DNA of 12,665 bases from Blastocatellia bacterium (GTDB taxonomy: Bacteria > Acidobacteriota > Blastocatellia > Pyrinomonadales > Pyrinomonadaceae): assembly GCA_003175865.1 (NCBI GenBank), contig PSRF01000392.1, positions 1 to 12,665 of the forward strand, given 5' to 3'. Position numbers and translations under genes: made by a program. The notes under the pieces were generated by a model. The model was not told the origin of the DNA. It worked only from the letters and a program-made list of their open reading frames with translations, and did no database searches. Below, piece by piece: positions 1-6,732 of this stretch; positions within the stretch are counted from its first letter, which is position 1; each line of letters opens with the position of its first letter.

Positions 1-174
1 ACAAAGTGCAAAACTAATCAAGACTTGGAACTAAATTCTGATCCGAAGTGTCTAATCCCGCAGTTAGCTCCCGCGACCCGACGGCACCGGCAAGAGCGGA
101 GTCTCGAATTGACCTCTGAAGGAATGTTGCTTCCGAAGACAAATCATATTCGATTGCCAGTGACGGGAGGCTGA
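1..174 (+). CDS. 3' end of an unidentified upstream gene (partial)
   Basis: Frame 1 is open from the first base of the window to a TGA at 172-174, giving 57 codons; the other two + frames close within about 30 bases. The fragment is rich in Leu, Arg, Pro and Asn and ends in ...NHIRLPVTGG. I do not recognise a family in it. Its stop codon overlaps the first ATG of the TonB-type gene (TGATG at 172-176), the typical arrangement of translationally coupled operon genes; this is the main support for it being real. The competing reading is a leader region that is open by chance. An 89-codon minus-strand frame also crosses this area (14-283), but it runs into the TonB-type gene and has no plausible start context, so I take it as a shadow. 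The start of the gene lies outside the window. Confidence 0.45.
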   Translation, partial: TKCKTNQDLELNSDPKCLIPQLAPATRRHRQERSLELTSEGMLLPKTNHIRLPVTGG

Positions 175-971
175 TGATGTTCAATAACCTGATTGAGTCG
201 AGTTCACACCGCAAGGAGTTTAAGCGCCGCGGTTCATTTCTTTTATTCACCACTGCCACATATGCACTGCTGTTTGTGATCACAGGCGTCGCGAGTATTT
301 ATGCTTACGATGCAAACCTGGGGGAGCAGAGTTACGAGATCAATTGGTTGCCTCCGGTAAATCTGGAAGCTACGGCGACCGTGTCACACGATCCAGCACC
401 GCGACCTCACCAAGCGGACAACAACAGATCAAACGTGCCCGAACGGGTGGTCGCGATGTTGAGTGTCAATCACCCTGAGGTTGTACCAACGGGCGTGTCT
501 GTCACACCAAACAAAAATCTGCCGTTGCCCCCAGGCGGCGCAAGGATAGGACCTAGAGATTGGGATCCAGCCGTTGGTAGTGGAGGACCTGGTCCAGCAA
601 CTGGGTCCGCACGAATCATTCCACCAAGCGGTCCGCTAGTAATCGAAGCCGGTGATCCACCGCCCCAACCGCCAAAGCCACCAGTCAAAATCTTAAAGGT
701 CTCAAGGGTTCTTAACAGCCAGGCGATTTCACTACCGAAGCCGGTTTATCCAACTCTTGCGAGAACAGCTGGAGTGCAAGGAACGGTGAACGTACAGGTT
801 TTGATTGATGAAAGCGGGAAGGTGATATCAGCGAAGGCGGTGTCAGGTCATCCGTTACTTCTTTTAGAAGCACAACGTGCGGCAATGCAAGCACGGTTCT
901 CTCCAACGATAGTCGGTGATCAGCCGATGAAGGTGTCAGGAGTCATCACGTATAACTTTGTGATTCGCTGA
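174..971 (+). CDS. TonB C-terminal-domain (energy transducer) protein
   Basis: This 265-residue protein has the full TonB layout. There is a short basic cytoplasmic N-terminus (HRKEFKRRG, residues 12-20), one membrane helix (about 21-43), and a long periplasmic linker rich in Pro, Gly and Ala (about 70-172, including DPPPQPPKPP at 161-170). A TonB_C domain follows (about 186-265), with PKPVYPTLART, GTVNVQVLIDESGKV, an AAMQARFSP helix and a final strand VSGVITYNFVIR. By family knowledge such proteins carry proton-motive-force energy from ExbB/ExbD to outer-membrane receptors, or serve as TonB-like domains of unknown partner. No exbB, exbD or receptor gene is adjacent, so the partner is unknown. 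A GGGAGG site (165-170) precedes two in-frame ATGs (174 and 177). The first overlaps the upstream stop; the second has the more usual 6-nt spacing. Either could be used. Confidence 0.9.
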   Translation: MMFNNLIESSSHRKEFKRRGSFLLFTTATYALLFVITGVASIYAYDANLGEQSYEINWLPPVNLEATATVSHDPAPRPHQADNNRSNVPERVVAMLSVNHPEVVPTGVSVTPNKNLPLPPGGARIGPRDWDPAVGSGGPGPATGSARIIPPSGPLVIEAGDPPPQPPKPPVKILKVSRVLNSQAISLPKPVYPTLARTAGVQGTVNVQVLIDESGKVISAKAVSGHPLLLLEAQRAAMQARFSPTIVGDQPMKVSGVITYNFVIR

Positions 972-976
972 GTGAA

Positions 977-1001
977 CGACAAACTGAAGTTTATCGGACA
1001 T
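977..1001 (+). repeat. 25-bp imperfect palindrome, copy 1
   Basis: The sequence begins CGACAAACTGAAGTTTATCG and ends GGACAT. It matches two other copies (4967-4991 on +, 11638-11662 on -) at 22 or more of 25 positions. Its core is an inverted repeat of the form GAYAARCT/AGYTTRTC around two bases. This copy starts 6 nt after the TonB-type stop codon, in the gap between two convergent genes, so it would be transcribed into the 3' end of that mRNA. Confidence 0.7.
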
Positions 1002-1019
1002 CTGATTTCCCACCACGCA

Positions 1020-1052
1020 AGAGGTACGCAGACCACAACTCTGCGTACCTCT
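1020..1052. terminator. Perfect 13-bp hairpin between convergent genes
   Basis: AGAGGTACGCAGA (1020-1032) and TCTGCGTACCTCT (1040-1052) are exact reverse complements, separated by a 7-nt loop (CCACAAC). The hairpin lies 49 nt after the TonB-type stop and 11 nt after the MBL hydrolase stop, where a bidirectional transcription barrier is expected. There is no T-run on either side, so it is not a canonical intrinsic terminator. It may mark mRNA 3' ends or act with Rho. Confidence 0.6.
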
Positions 1053-1062
1053 CCCGCCAGCT

Positions 1063-1980
1063 TCAATAACGTCCCAGATCCGTTCCCGCAATGACATCTC
1101 CAGTAAAGCCAGCTTTGCGGATTCCACTTATGATTTCTTCATCCGTTCCACCAAAGCGAATAATGTGAGTTAGTAAAAGAAGTTTCGGTTTCGCAAGATT
1201 AGCTAGCGAACCAAGTTCAAGTTCGGACGTGTGAAACTTTCTCATGTACTCAGGCCAGAACTCTCCACCAGGTCGATCTTCAACTTTGACTCCCCTGGAA
1301 AGATAAACTTCATGGACCAGTACGTCGACGCCCTGTGATGCTGCCATTAAATTTTTGCTGGGAGCAGTATCTCCTGAAATCACAATAGAACGATCCGGCG
1401 TGTCGACTCGATAACCGTAAGCTTCCTTCCAACTTCCATGAGGAACAACAATGGCCGTGACTCGAACACCATCCCGCTCATAAACGACTCCCTCTGTAAT
1501 CTCGTGTACATCGACGCGATATCCTCCCGGCACCTCACGTTCAAGACCCTTCGTACGAATATCGATGTCTTCGGCGAACGCAAGCAGTAGGTGTCGCGTC
1601 ATTGATTTGAGTCCATGTGGCCCATACGCTTGTAACGCTTTCGTGCGACGCATGATCCAAGTTGTCAGGATCAAATCGGCGTAACCGAGAGTGTGATCGG
1701 AGTGAAGGTGTGTAAAGAAAACCGCCTCGGGGCCGGAGAGTGGAAGCCCAGCAGCATTCACCTTCCGCATAACGCCGGCTCCCGCATCGAACAGGAAAAC
1801 ACGATCGCCAACTTTCACAACTGTTGCTGGTCCCGAAGCACTCGGATCGGGATAAGGCGTTCCCGTACCCAGCAGAATGACTTCGGTTTTTGTTTGAGCC
1901 TGAACAGAAAATGCAAACAGGAGGAACAGCAAAATATGTCCGATAGTCTTGAGCGTGTTGTTGTGCTTAAGAGTTTGCAA
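1063..1980 (-). CDS. Exported metallo-beta-lactamase-fold hydrolase (tRNase Z/AtsA-like)
   Basis: The start chosen is TTG at 1980, with CCGGAG 7 nt upstream. The frame can be extended 21 codons to an ATG at 2043, but that part lies in a palindromic repeat and would push the signal sequence inward. The 305-residue product begins with a Sec signal peptide (hydrophobic about 13-27, probable cleavage after SVQA at 28). The MBL fold follows: GTGTPYPDP near 38-46, the metal motif THLHSDH (H91, H93, D95, H96), further ligands at VPHGS (H181), SGDTAPS (D204) and LTHI (H272), and a FHTS motif at 249-252 typical of the tRNase Z/arylsulfatase-like branch. The export signal argues against tRNA processing. 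A periplasmic phosphodiesterase, lactonase or sulfatase-like hydrolase is more likely, with the substrate unknown. It converges with the TonB-type gene. Confidence 0.88.
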   Translation of the reverse strand: MQTLKHNNTLKTIGHILLFLLFAFSVQAQTKTEVILLGTGTPYPDPSASGPATVVKVGDRVFLFDAGAGVMRKVNAAGLPLSGPEAVFFTHLHSDHTLGYADLILTTWIMRRTKALQAYGPHGLKSMTRHLLLAFAEDIDIRTKGLEREVPGGYRVDVHEITEGVVYERDGVRVTAIVVPHGSWKEAYGYRVDTPDRSIVISGDTAPSKNLMAASQGVDVLVHEVYLSRGVKVEDRPGGEFWPEYMRKFHTSELELGSLANLAKPKLLLLTHIIRFGGTDEEIISGIRKAGFTGDVIAGTDLGRY

Positions 1981-2023
1981 TTGGATGCTCCGGTTGGACA
2001 GTAAACACAATCGATCTAAGGGA

Positions 2024-2133
2024 CATGAGGTCAGTACCACCACGCGGTAGCGGGTGGGTCAATCGGAAATCAGCAATCGGGAATCGACAATGTTGGGACC
2101 CAGCCGCTACCGCGAGGTGGTGCTGACTTCATG
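2024..2133. repeat. 110-bp palindromic element with heptamer-repeat loop
   Basis: Two 37-bp arms (2024-2060 and 2097-2133) are reverse complements at 33 of 37 positions. The GC-rich core reads CGCGGTAGCGG. The 36-nt loop (2061-2096) is made of five consecutive 7-mers starting AAT: AATCGGA, AATCAGC, AATCGGG, AATCGAC, AATGTTG. The element fills most of the gap between the MaoC-type stop codon (2140) and the MBL hydrolase start (1980). As RNA it would form a very stable stem-loop. It has no coding capacity and resembles REP, BIME or MITE-type elements. Confidence 0.85.
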
Positions 2134-2139
2134 CCCTCT

Positions 2140-2523
2140 CTATCTGACACGGTCGCGAATTATGCCGCTGCCTCCGCCAGTCATGACTTCCTTGCCATGC
2201 TGATTAGTACATCGCCACTCAGACACGATACTTACGTACCCTTCAGCAGGCTCAGCAGTAGTTAACGTAACCACGCATTCAATTGTGTCGCCCGCAAAGA
2301 CAGGTCGGTGAAAACGAAATGTTAGTTCGCGAGCAATAAGATTTAGATCGCCGCCGATCTTGGTTGGCAACGTCGCGGTTAACAGTCCATGCGCCATGAT
2401 CCGTCCCTGGTCATCAGGCACAAAGTGATGTTCGCCTTCGTCACCAGATACTTGTGCAAACACACGAATGTCATCTTCGGTAAAAGTCCTGGACCATGAA
2501 AGAGTATCGCCTACTTTCATCAT
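2140..2523 (-). CDS. MaoC/hotdog-fold dehydratase-like protein
   Basis: A 127-residue single hotdog-domain protein. Residues 21-33 (VFAQVSGD...HH) match the MaoC/(R)-enoyl-CoA hydratase signature. The catalytic pair is placed as Asp28 and His33, with the same five-residue separation as Asp31/His36 in PhaJ-type hydratases. IMAHGLLTATLP (42-53) corresponds to the conserved AHG-type substrate segment. By family, such enzymes hydrate or dehydrate (R)-3-hydroxyacyl-CoA or related thioesters. The usual NP in the D-x-NP-x-H loop is replaced (DEGEHH), so substrate preference cannot be stated. GGAG precedes two tandem ATGs (2523 and 2520); the second has the better spacing (6 nt). It shares strand with the MBL hydrolase but is separated from it by the palindromic element, so co-transcription is uncertain. 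Confidence 0.82.
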   Translation of the reverse strand: MMKVGDTLSWSRTFTEDDIRVFAQVSGDEGEHHFVPDDQGRIMAHGLLTATLPTKIGGDLNLIARELTFRFHRPVFAGDTIECVVTLTTAEPAEGYVSIVSEWRCTNQHGKEVMTGGGSGIIRDRVR

Positions 2524-2653
2524 TCACTCCATTTGCTGAGCTATCGATAACTTTATGACCTCGGTTCTGGCAGCTATCAACAATTCATTCTTGTCGTTAA
2601 ATACCATTCCTGCTGCGTGAACTCCAACATTGAACTTGTCAAAATACTGCGGG

Positions 2654-2719
2654 ATCCGCAGATTGCACAGATATAATGAGGCAAATAAGAAATCTAACTG
2701 ATAGGCGTAATCTGCGGAT
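2654..2719. repeat. 11-bp inverted repeat in the divergent spacer
   Basis: ATCCGCAGATT (2654-2664) and AATCTGCGGAT (2709-2719) are exact reverse complements with a 44-nt spacer. The spacer holds a perfect TATAAT (2672-2677). The element sits in the 282-bp gap between the divergent MaoC-type and oxidoreductase genes. The rest of that gap (2524-2653 and 2720-2805) shows no other feature that I can support. Confidence 0.55.
2672..2677 (+). promoter_or_regulatory. Candidate -10 box for the oxidoreductase-rhodanese unit
   Basis: TATAAT is an exact sigma-70 -10 match on the + strand, about 130 nt before the chosen oxidoreductase start. No good -35 lies at 16-18 nt. The nearest TTGACA-like hexamer, TTGTCA at 2636-2641, is 30 nt away, so this is only a candidate. 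Confidence 0.28.
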
Positions 2720-2805
2720 AACCTCTTACTGCAAATTGTCTTCGTGCTTCATCACGTTTATCCTTGCTTCGATCCGACAATTCTCGCTTCGCTCCTTTCA
2801 TCCAA

Positions 2806-3966
2806 ATGGCAGAAACCGCAGACGTAGTCATCATCGGCAGCGGCATCGTTGGTTCCAGTGTCGCTTATAACCTGGCTCAACAAGGCTGCACAAACGTGCT
2901 CGTGATCGAACGTGAAGCCCACCAGGGTAAAGGTTCGACCGGTAAGAGCATGGGTGGCGTGCGCGCTCAATTCACAACAACAGTGAACATTCAGATGTCG
3001 ATCTACTCCATCAACTTCTTTGCGACATTTGACGAAGTGGTTGGCCACCCGGCTGATTACCGAGCGCACGGTTATCTGTTTTGCGCGACAACGGAACGTC
3101 ACCTGGACTACTTAAAAACAAATCGCACATTACAACAATCGCTTGGCCTCAAGAACGTCGAACTAGTTTCGCGCGAGGATATTCTGGGAATGGTTCCACA
3201 GCTCAAGGCGGACGACATTATTGGTGGAACCTACTGCAACACTGACGGATTCGTCGATCCACACAGTGTCATGATGGGTTTCATGTTGAATGCGCGCGAA
3301 CGTGGTGTACGTCTTTGGCTCGATACAGAAGTCACTGGCATCGATGTTGATAATGGTCGAATCACCGGCGTGCAAACTTCGCGTGGGCACGTTTCAACGC
3401 CAGTTGTAGTCAATGCAGCCGGTGCGTGGGCAGCAGGTGTCGCAAAGATGGCAGGTGCCGAGTTGCCTGTTGAGCCACTTCGTCGTCAATTGGTACCAAC
3501 CGAACCATTTGATGGATTACCGAAGCGTTTTCCAATGGTCATCGACATGTCAACGGGCTTTCACTTTCGCCGCGAAGGCAAAGGAATCTTGCTCGCGTGG
3601 AACGATCCGGAAGAAACACCGGGATTCAAGACAGATTTTGACAACACTTTCGTGGAGAAAATTTTGACTCGTGCGGCAGCGCGCGTGCCCTGTCTCGCTG
3701 ATGCCGCAGTCAATCCGCGCCGTGCATGGGCCGGCTTGTACGAAATGACACCCGATCACCACTCAATCATTGGTCCAGCACCTAACGTCAAAGGATTGTT
3801 CTTTGTGAACGGCTTTAGTGGACATGGTGTGATGCACTCGCCAGCGTCGGGTCGCATCACTGCAGATCTTGTCTTGAGTAATCACTCTGATTTGGTAGAT
3901 GCCATGCAATTGAGTGTTGAGAGATTCAAGACAGGCAAACTCTTACATGAAACTGCTGTGTTGTGA
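2806..3966 (+). CDS. FAD-dependent oxidoreductase, DAO/sarcosine-oxidase-beta-like family
   Basis: The product is 386 residues from ATG 2806. An in-frame TTG 14 codons upstream (2764) is less likely because the added residues precede the normal N-terminus of this family. Neither start has a visible Shine-Dalgarno site. The N-terminus carries the FAD Rossmann motif ([13 protein letters not shown], GxGxxG at 11-16), with the ribose-binding acid E35 in [19 protein letters not shown] segment (43-53) follows, as in amine and amino-acid oxidases of the DAO superfamily. VNAAGAWA is the second FAD-contacting stretch, and the C-terminal flavin motif is [15 protein letters not shown] (from 336). By family, it oxidises the C-N bond of an amino acid, N-methyl amine or imino acid, using O2 or another acceptor. 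It has no signal peptide or membrane segment, so it is cytoplasmic. The substrate cannot be read from the sequence. A rhodanese follows 54 nt downstream. Confidence 0.88.
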   Translation: MAETADVVIIGSGIVGSSVAYNLAQQGCTNVLVIEREAHQGKGSTGKSMGGVRAQFTTTVNIQMSIYSINFFATFDEVVGHPADYRAHGYLFCATTERHLDYLKTNRTLQQSLGLKNVELVSREDILGMVPQLKADDIIGGTYCNTDGFVDPHSVMMGFMLNARERGVRLWLDTEVTGIDVDNGRITGVQTSRGHVSTPVVVNAAGAWAAGVAKMAGAELPVEPLRRQLVPTEPFDGLPKRFPMVIDMSTGFHFRREGKGILLAWNDPEETPGFKTDFDNTFVEKILTRAAARVPCLADAAVNPRRAWAGLYEMTPDHHSIIGPAPNVKGLFFVNGFSGHGVMHSPASGRITADLVLSNHSDLVDAMQLSVERFKTGKLLHETAVL

Positions 3967-4020
3967 ATGAAATTCCTGTCCGCCTCGCGGTTACCAACAA
4001 TACGCCTTGAGGAGTTACTT

Positions 4021-4917
4021 ATGAAAACCCGCTCTTACTTATCGACCTTAGCAACTATCGTCATGTTCAGTGCCTGTGCTTTAGCTCAAAACAAGACCAA
4101 CGACTCATTGATCGTTTCCACAGATTGGCTGAGTAAACATCTCAACGATGATTCGCTCGTGTTGCTCCAAGTCGGAGAGAAAGACGAGTACACCGCGGCT
4201 CATATCCCACGAGCGCAGCTCATCTCGCTCGCCGATATTTCAACCCCGCGCGGCCAGGGATTGACGCTTGAGTTACCACCGGTCGATCTGTTGAAAAGCA
4301 CATTCGAAAAATTGGGAGTCTCGGACAAGTCACGTATCATCGTGTACTTTGGTAAGGATTGGGTGACACCAACAGCTCGAGTGTTCATGAGCCTGGACTA
4401 TCTCGGAATGGGGAGTCAGACATCGATGCTCGATGGAGGTCTACCGGCGTGGCGAGCAGCAAATGGCGCGGTAACAACCGAGATTGTGCAACCTAAACCC
4501 GGTACATTTACTCCACATGTCAGGAAGGACATTGTGGTTGACGCCGCATGGGTGAGTGCGAATCTTAATAATCCGAAGGTGAGAATTGTTGACGCACGTG
4601 CTCCGCAGTTCTACACAGGCCAGGAAGTTGGACGAATGCCACGCGGCGGACACATTCCAAATGCGAAGAACATTCCGTTTTCAAGTGTGGTCGATGACTC
4701 AAACAGATTTAAAAGCGCCACAACACTCGCGGAGCTCTTCAAGGCCGCAGACGTAAATCCGGGAACCAAGGTCGCGACCTATTGCCACATTGGCCAACAA
4801 GCAAGCCTGTTATATTTCGTCGCACGTTATCTGGGCTACGAAGCGCACATCTACGATGGCTCGTTTGAGGATTGGAGCAATCGCAAAGAACTGCCAGTTG
4901 AAAAGAGTGGTCCCTAA
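4021..4917 (+). CDS. Exported tandem-domain rhodanese (sulfurtransferase)
   Basis: The ATG at 4021 is preceded by GAGGAG with about 6-nt spacing and begins a clear signal peptide (MKTRSYLSTLATIVMFSACALAQ, spaced hydrophobic core 7-21, probable cleavage after ALA at 22). The frame extends to an ATG at 3967 directly after the upstream stop, but that would bury the signal. The 298-residue product has two rhodanese domains (about 30-150 and 168-292). The first lacks a cysteine at the active-site position (VYFGKDWVTPTA), as is normal for the structural domain. The second has YCHIGQQA with catalytic Cys255. LDGGLPAW (137-144) and IYDGSFEDW (277-285) are the typical domain ends. By family it moves sulfane sulfur from thiosulfate or 3-mercaptopyruvate to a thiophilic acceptor, here in the periplasm. 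A lipoprotein reading (FSAC) is possible but the lipobox is poor. It is probably co-transcribed with the oxidoreductase. Confidence 0.9.
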   Translation: MKTRSYLSTLATIVMFSACALAQNKTNDSLIVSTDWLSKHLNDDSLVLLQVGEKDEYTAAHIPRAQLISLADISTPRGQGLTLELPPVDLLKSTFEKLGVSDKSRIIVYFGKDWVTPTARVFMSLDYLGMGSQTSMLDGGLPAWRAANGAVTTEIVQPKPGTFTPHVRKDIVVDAAWVSANLNNPKVRIVDARAPQFYTGQEVGRMPRGGHIPNAKNIPFSSVVDDSNRFKSATTLAELFKAADVNPGTKVATYCHIGQQASLLYFVARYLGYEAHIYDGSFEDWSNRKELPVEKSGP

Positions 4918-4966
4918 CTCCTTGGAGTAGTCTTCTTCAATGCTAGAGGTCTGTGGATAACGTTAA

Positions 4967-4991
4967 CGACAAGCTAAAGCTTATCGGACAT
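4967..4991 (+). repeat. 25-bp imperfect palindrome, copy 2
   Basis: The sequence begins CGACAAGCTAAAGCTTATCG and ends GGACAT. It can fold as GACAAGC/GCTTATC around TAAA with one mismatch and is followed by TTTTT on the + strand. It lies 49 nt after the rhodanese stop and supplies the last codons and TAG stop of the convergent hydrolase (read on the minus strand as MSDKL-stop). It may act as a weak terminator for the + strand unit. Confidence 0.7.
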
Positions 4992-5693
4992 TTTTGAATT
5001 ACACCAAAGTACGATGTGGTCCATCGCAGCCTCGTGCACTTGTTGCTGAGTAACTCCGGCGCTCTTTGTTACCTTGAAGGAATGATCGCCACTTTCGATG
5101 GAATAGATTTCGGCGGGCAAGCGAAGTTGCTTGATTAAAGGCTTGATTTCGTCAGGTGTTCCCAGTGAATCCCTCGTACCCTGCACGAACAACATCTTCA
5201 TCGGAATGTTTTTGAGATGCTCGGTGCGAAGCTTCGATGGGTTGCCGGGAGGATGAAGAGGATAACCAAGAAAGACCAGGCCGGAAATTTTTGACGCGAG
5301 TGGATCATCCAACTCTGCAAGTGCGGCAGCGAGTTGAGAGGCAATGCGTCCACCCATCGACTTGCCGCCAATCACCAGTCGGTTATTCTTCAGCTTCTTA
5401 TGAATGAGGGCCGCCTCGACAACCTTGCGATAACACAACTCAAGTTTGGCCTTTACGTCGGGCACTTTTTTCTTTAGCTCCATGTAAATGAAGTTGAACG
5501 TCATCACATCGACGCCACGTTCTGCGAGACCGGACGCGTATTGCTGCATGAACCCGCTGAACTGATTTGCGCCAGCACCATGGCCCAATACCAACGTGAT
5601 GCCAATCCGGTTGGCACGTGCGGCTGAATACAATCGTGCGGTCACTTTATCCGCGTCAGTAACTTGCACGGTGAAGTCTTCAGGTTCACTCAC
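4974..5693 (-). CDS. Alpha/beta-hydrolase, serine esterase-like
   Basis: I start this at GTG 5693, giving 239 residues. The longer open frame (to 5867) overlaps the LysM gene on the same strand and its extra residues look unnatural. The catalytic triad is readable: Ser112 in GKSMGG, Asp175 in QGTRDSLG and His204 in SGDHSF. An oxyanion-type LGHGAG sits at 36-41, and FLGYPLHPPG (141-150) matches the KANL3/Tex30-like and dienelactone-hydrolase-like branch of small cytoplasmic hydrolases. There is no signal peptide. The substrate is unknown. The GTG lies 7 nt after the LysM stop, and the only nearby ribosome-binding sequence (GAGGTG) is made of the last codons of the LysM gene, which implies translational coupling. 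The last five residues (MSDKL) are encoded by a dispersed repeat. Confidence 0.85.
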   Translation of the reverse strand: MSEPEDFTVQVTDADKVTARLYSAARANRIGITLVLGHGAGANQFSGFMQQYASGLAERGVDVMTFNFIYMELKKKVPDVKAKLELCYRKVVEAALIHKKLKNNRLVIGGKSMGGRIASQLAAALAELDDPLASKISGLVFLGYPLHPPGNPSKLRTEHLKNIPMKMLFVQGTRDSLGTPDEIKPLIKQLRLPAEIYSIESGDHSFKVTKSAGVTQQQVHEAAMDHIVLWCNSKMSDKL

Positions 5694-5700
5694 TGTTTCT

Positions 5701-6591
5701 CTACACCTCGTTGTCAAGCATCTGCAACGCATCAGCCTCTTCGTTTCTGAAGCGTTTGGCCACACTAGCCTGGACGTCTGCCCTGCTCTTGGAAAAGTAG
5801 ACGAGTTTACCGTCAGCACCTCTCCGACCACGCTCTGCATAGACGGCGTTAATAAGTTGTCGATCAAAGTCAGGATCCGATTGACTCACCCCGACATTAA
5901 GAAGCGCCCGGTGGATAATCGGAGTGCCACCTCCGTGCTGAACTGAAGTGGACCATACGACATCCTGCAACGTTTTACTGTGCGACATTACATTTAGACC
6001 ATCATCGTTCTGAATCTTAGCGACGAGCAGATCAAAGTGCGTTCGCTTGATGTACTCGTGCTGTGAAGCCTGAAAGGCGACCGGTTCATTGGCCGCTATT
6101 TCTTTCCACTTTGCTGTGAAGGGAGCCGTACCTGGAGTCAAGTTTGTGAACTGGGCGCGCCAGGAAAAGTCCGGTTGGCCAACAAAGCGTTTCACGGTAC
6201 CAGTGTTGGTCGCCATTTGATATGAGCCATACGAAACACCGCCCGGATCTCCGGAACCACTAGAGACCGTACCTGGCCCGCGGTCGCCTGTTTCGTACTT
6301 TGCAGACAAACTTCCAAGAACAGCGCCGACTTCGAACCCAACAGCACCCGCAGCCGGTGCAGACGCCGCCGCAGTGGCTGTAGCCGCGCCGGTCGTACCG
6401 GAACTGGAGAGGGAGGTCGGTTGCGTGTCGATGGTTGTGAGCTCGTCCGGTATCGTCAGAATGCTGCCGACCTTCAAACTTCCTGGATTCGCTTTGAAGT
6501 TAGGATTGGCGTCTAATAACTGGGCCAGAGTTAAGCCCTGGCGATTTGCGATCTTCGACAAAGTGTCTCCGGCTTTTACGATGTATTTCAT
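5701..6591 (-). CDS. LysM protein with a lysozyme/chitosanase-like C-terminal domain
   Basis: The start is ATG 6591, with TAGGAGG (6600-6606) 8 nt upstream; a TTG two codons earlier is too close to that site. The 296-residue product opens directly with one LysM domain (MKYIVKAGDTLSKIA to about residue 48), a peptidoglycan- or chitin-binding module. An Ala/Thr/Ser-rich linker follows (about 49-86). The C-terminal domain has a SAKYETGDRGPG segment (Glu100) and GSGDPGGVSYGSYQM (Asp115), a pattern I associate with phage, VgrG-linked and endolysin-type glycan hydrolases. Glu100 and Asp115 are candidate catalytic acids by inference. It lacks a signal peptide, odd for a wall-binding enzyme, so it may leave the cell by a secretion or lysis route or stay inside. 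It heads a two-gene unit with the serine hydrolase and has its own candidate promoter. Confidence 0.78.
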   Translation of the reverse strand: MKYIVKAGDTLSKIANRQGLTLAQLLDANPNFKANPGSLKVGSILTIPDELTTIDTQPTSLSSSGTTGAATATAAASAPAAGAVGFEVGAVLGSLSAKYETGDRGPGTVSSGSGDPGGVSYGSYQMATNTGTVKRFVGQPDFSWRAQFTNLTPGTAPFTAKWKEIAANEPVAFQASQHEYIKRTHFDLLVAKIQNDDGLNVMSHSKTLQDVVWSTSVQHGGGTPIIHRALLNVGVSQSDPDFDRQLINAVYAERGRRGADGKLVYFSKSRADVQASVAKRFRNEEADALQMLDNEV

Positions 6592-6599
6592 GGGCAAAA

Positions 6600-6606
6600 C
6601 CTCCTA
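6600..6606 (-). promoter_or_regulatory. Strong Shine-Dalgarno site of the LysM gene
   Basis: TAGGAGG read on the minus strand lies 8 nt before ATG 6591. It is among the strongest such sites in the window and decides the start against the in-frame TTG at 6597, which would leave only 2 nt. Confidence 0.75.
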
Positions 6607-6665
6607 CCGGTTGGAGCAAGAGTGAGATTTGTAGATCCAGTCGAAATTGCATGCGAGGTGCGGAG

Positions 6666-6695
6666 ATAGTATGAGAGGCCAAATGAGCGAGTCAA
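6666..6695 (-). promoter_or_regulatory. Candidate sigma-70 promoter of the LysM-hydrolase unit
   Basis: On the minus strand TTGACT (6690-6695) is followed after 18 nt by TACTAT (6666-6671). The first matches TTGACA at five of six bases, the second TATAAT at four of six. Transcription would start near 6659 and give a leader of about 68 nt. It lies in the 246-bp gap after alr, which supports separate expression. Confidence 0.5.
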
Positions 6696-6732
6696 TCATT
6701 TCGAAAACGGCACCTGAAGTTTGACTGCTTTG

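Noticed and set aside
14..283. 89-codon minus-strand frame at the left end
   Set aside because: It runs through the start of the TonB-type gene, shows no recognisable domain and has no convincing ribosome site.
1936..1945. Ten-base match (TATCGGACAT on the minus strand) to the 25-bp palindrome, inside the MBL signal-peptide coding region
   Set aside because: Only the end of the repeat matches and the palindromic core is absent; probably chance.
1981..2043. N-terminal extension of the MBL hydrolase to ATG 2043
   Set aside because: The extra codons fall partly in the 37-bp palindromic arm and would place the signal peptide internally; TTG 1980 has a good CCGGAG site.
5694..5867. N-terminal extension of the serine hydrolase
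   Set aside because: It overlaps 167 nt of the LysM gene on the same strand; the added residues are Cys/Arg-rich and unlike the hydrolase fold.
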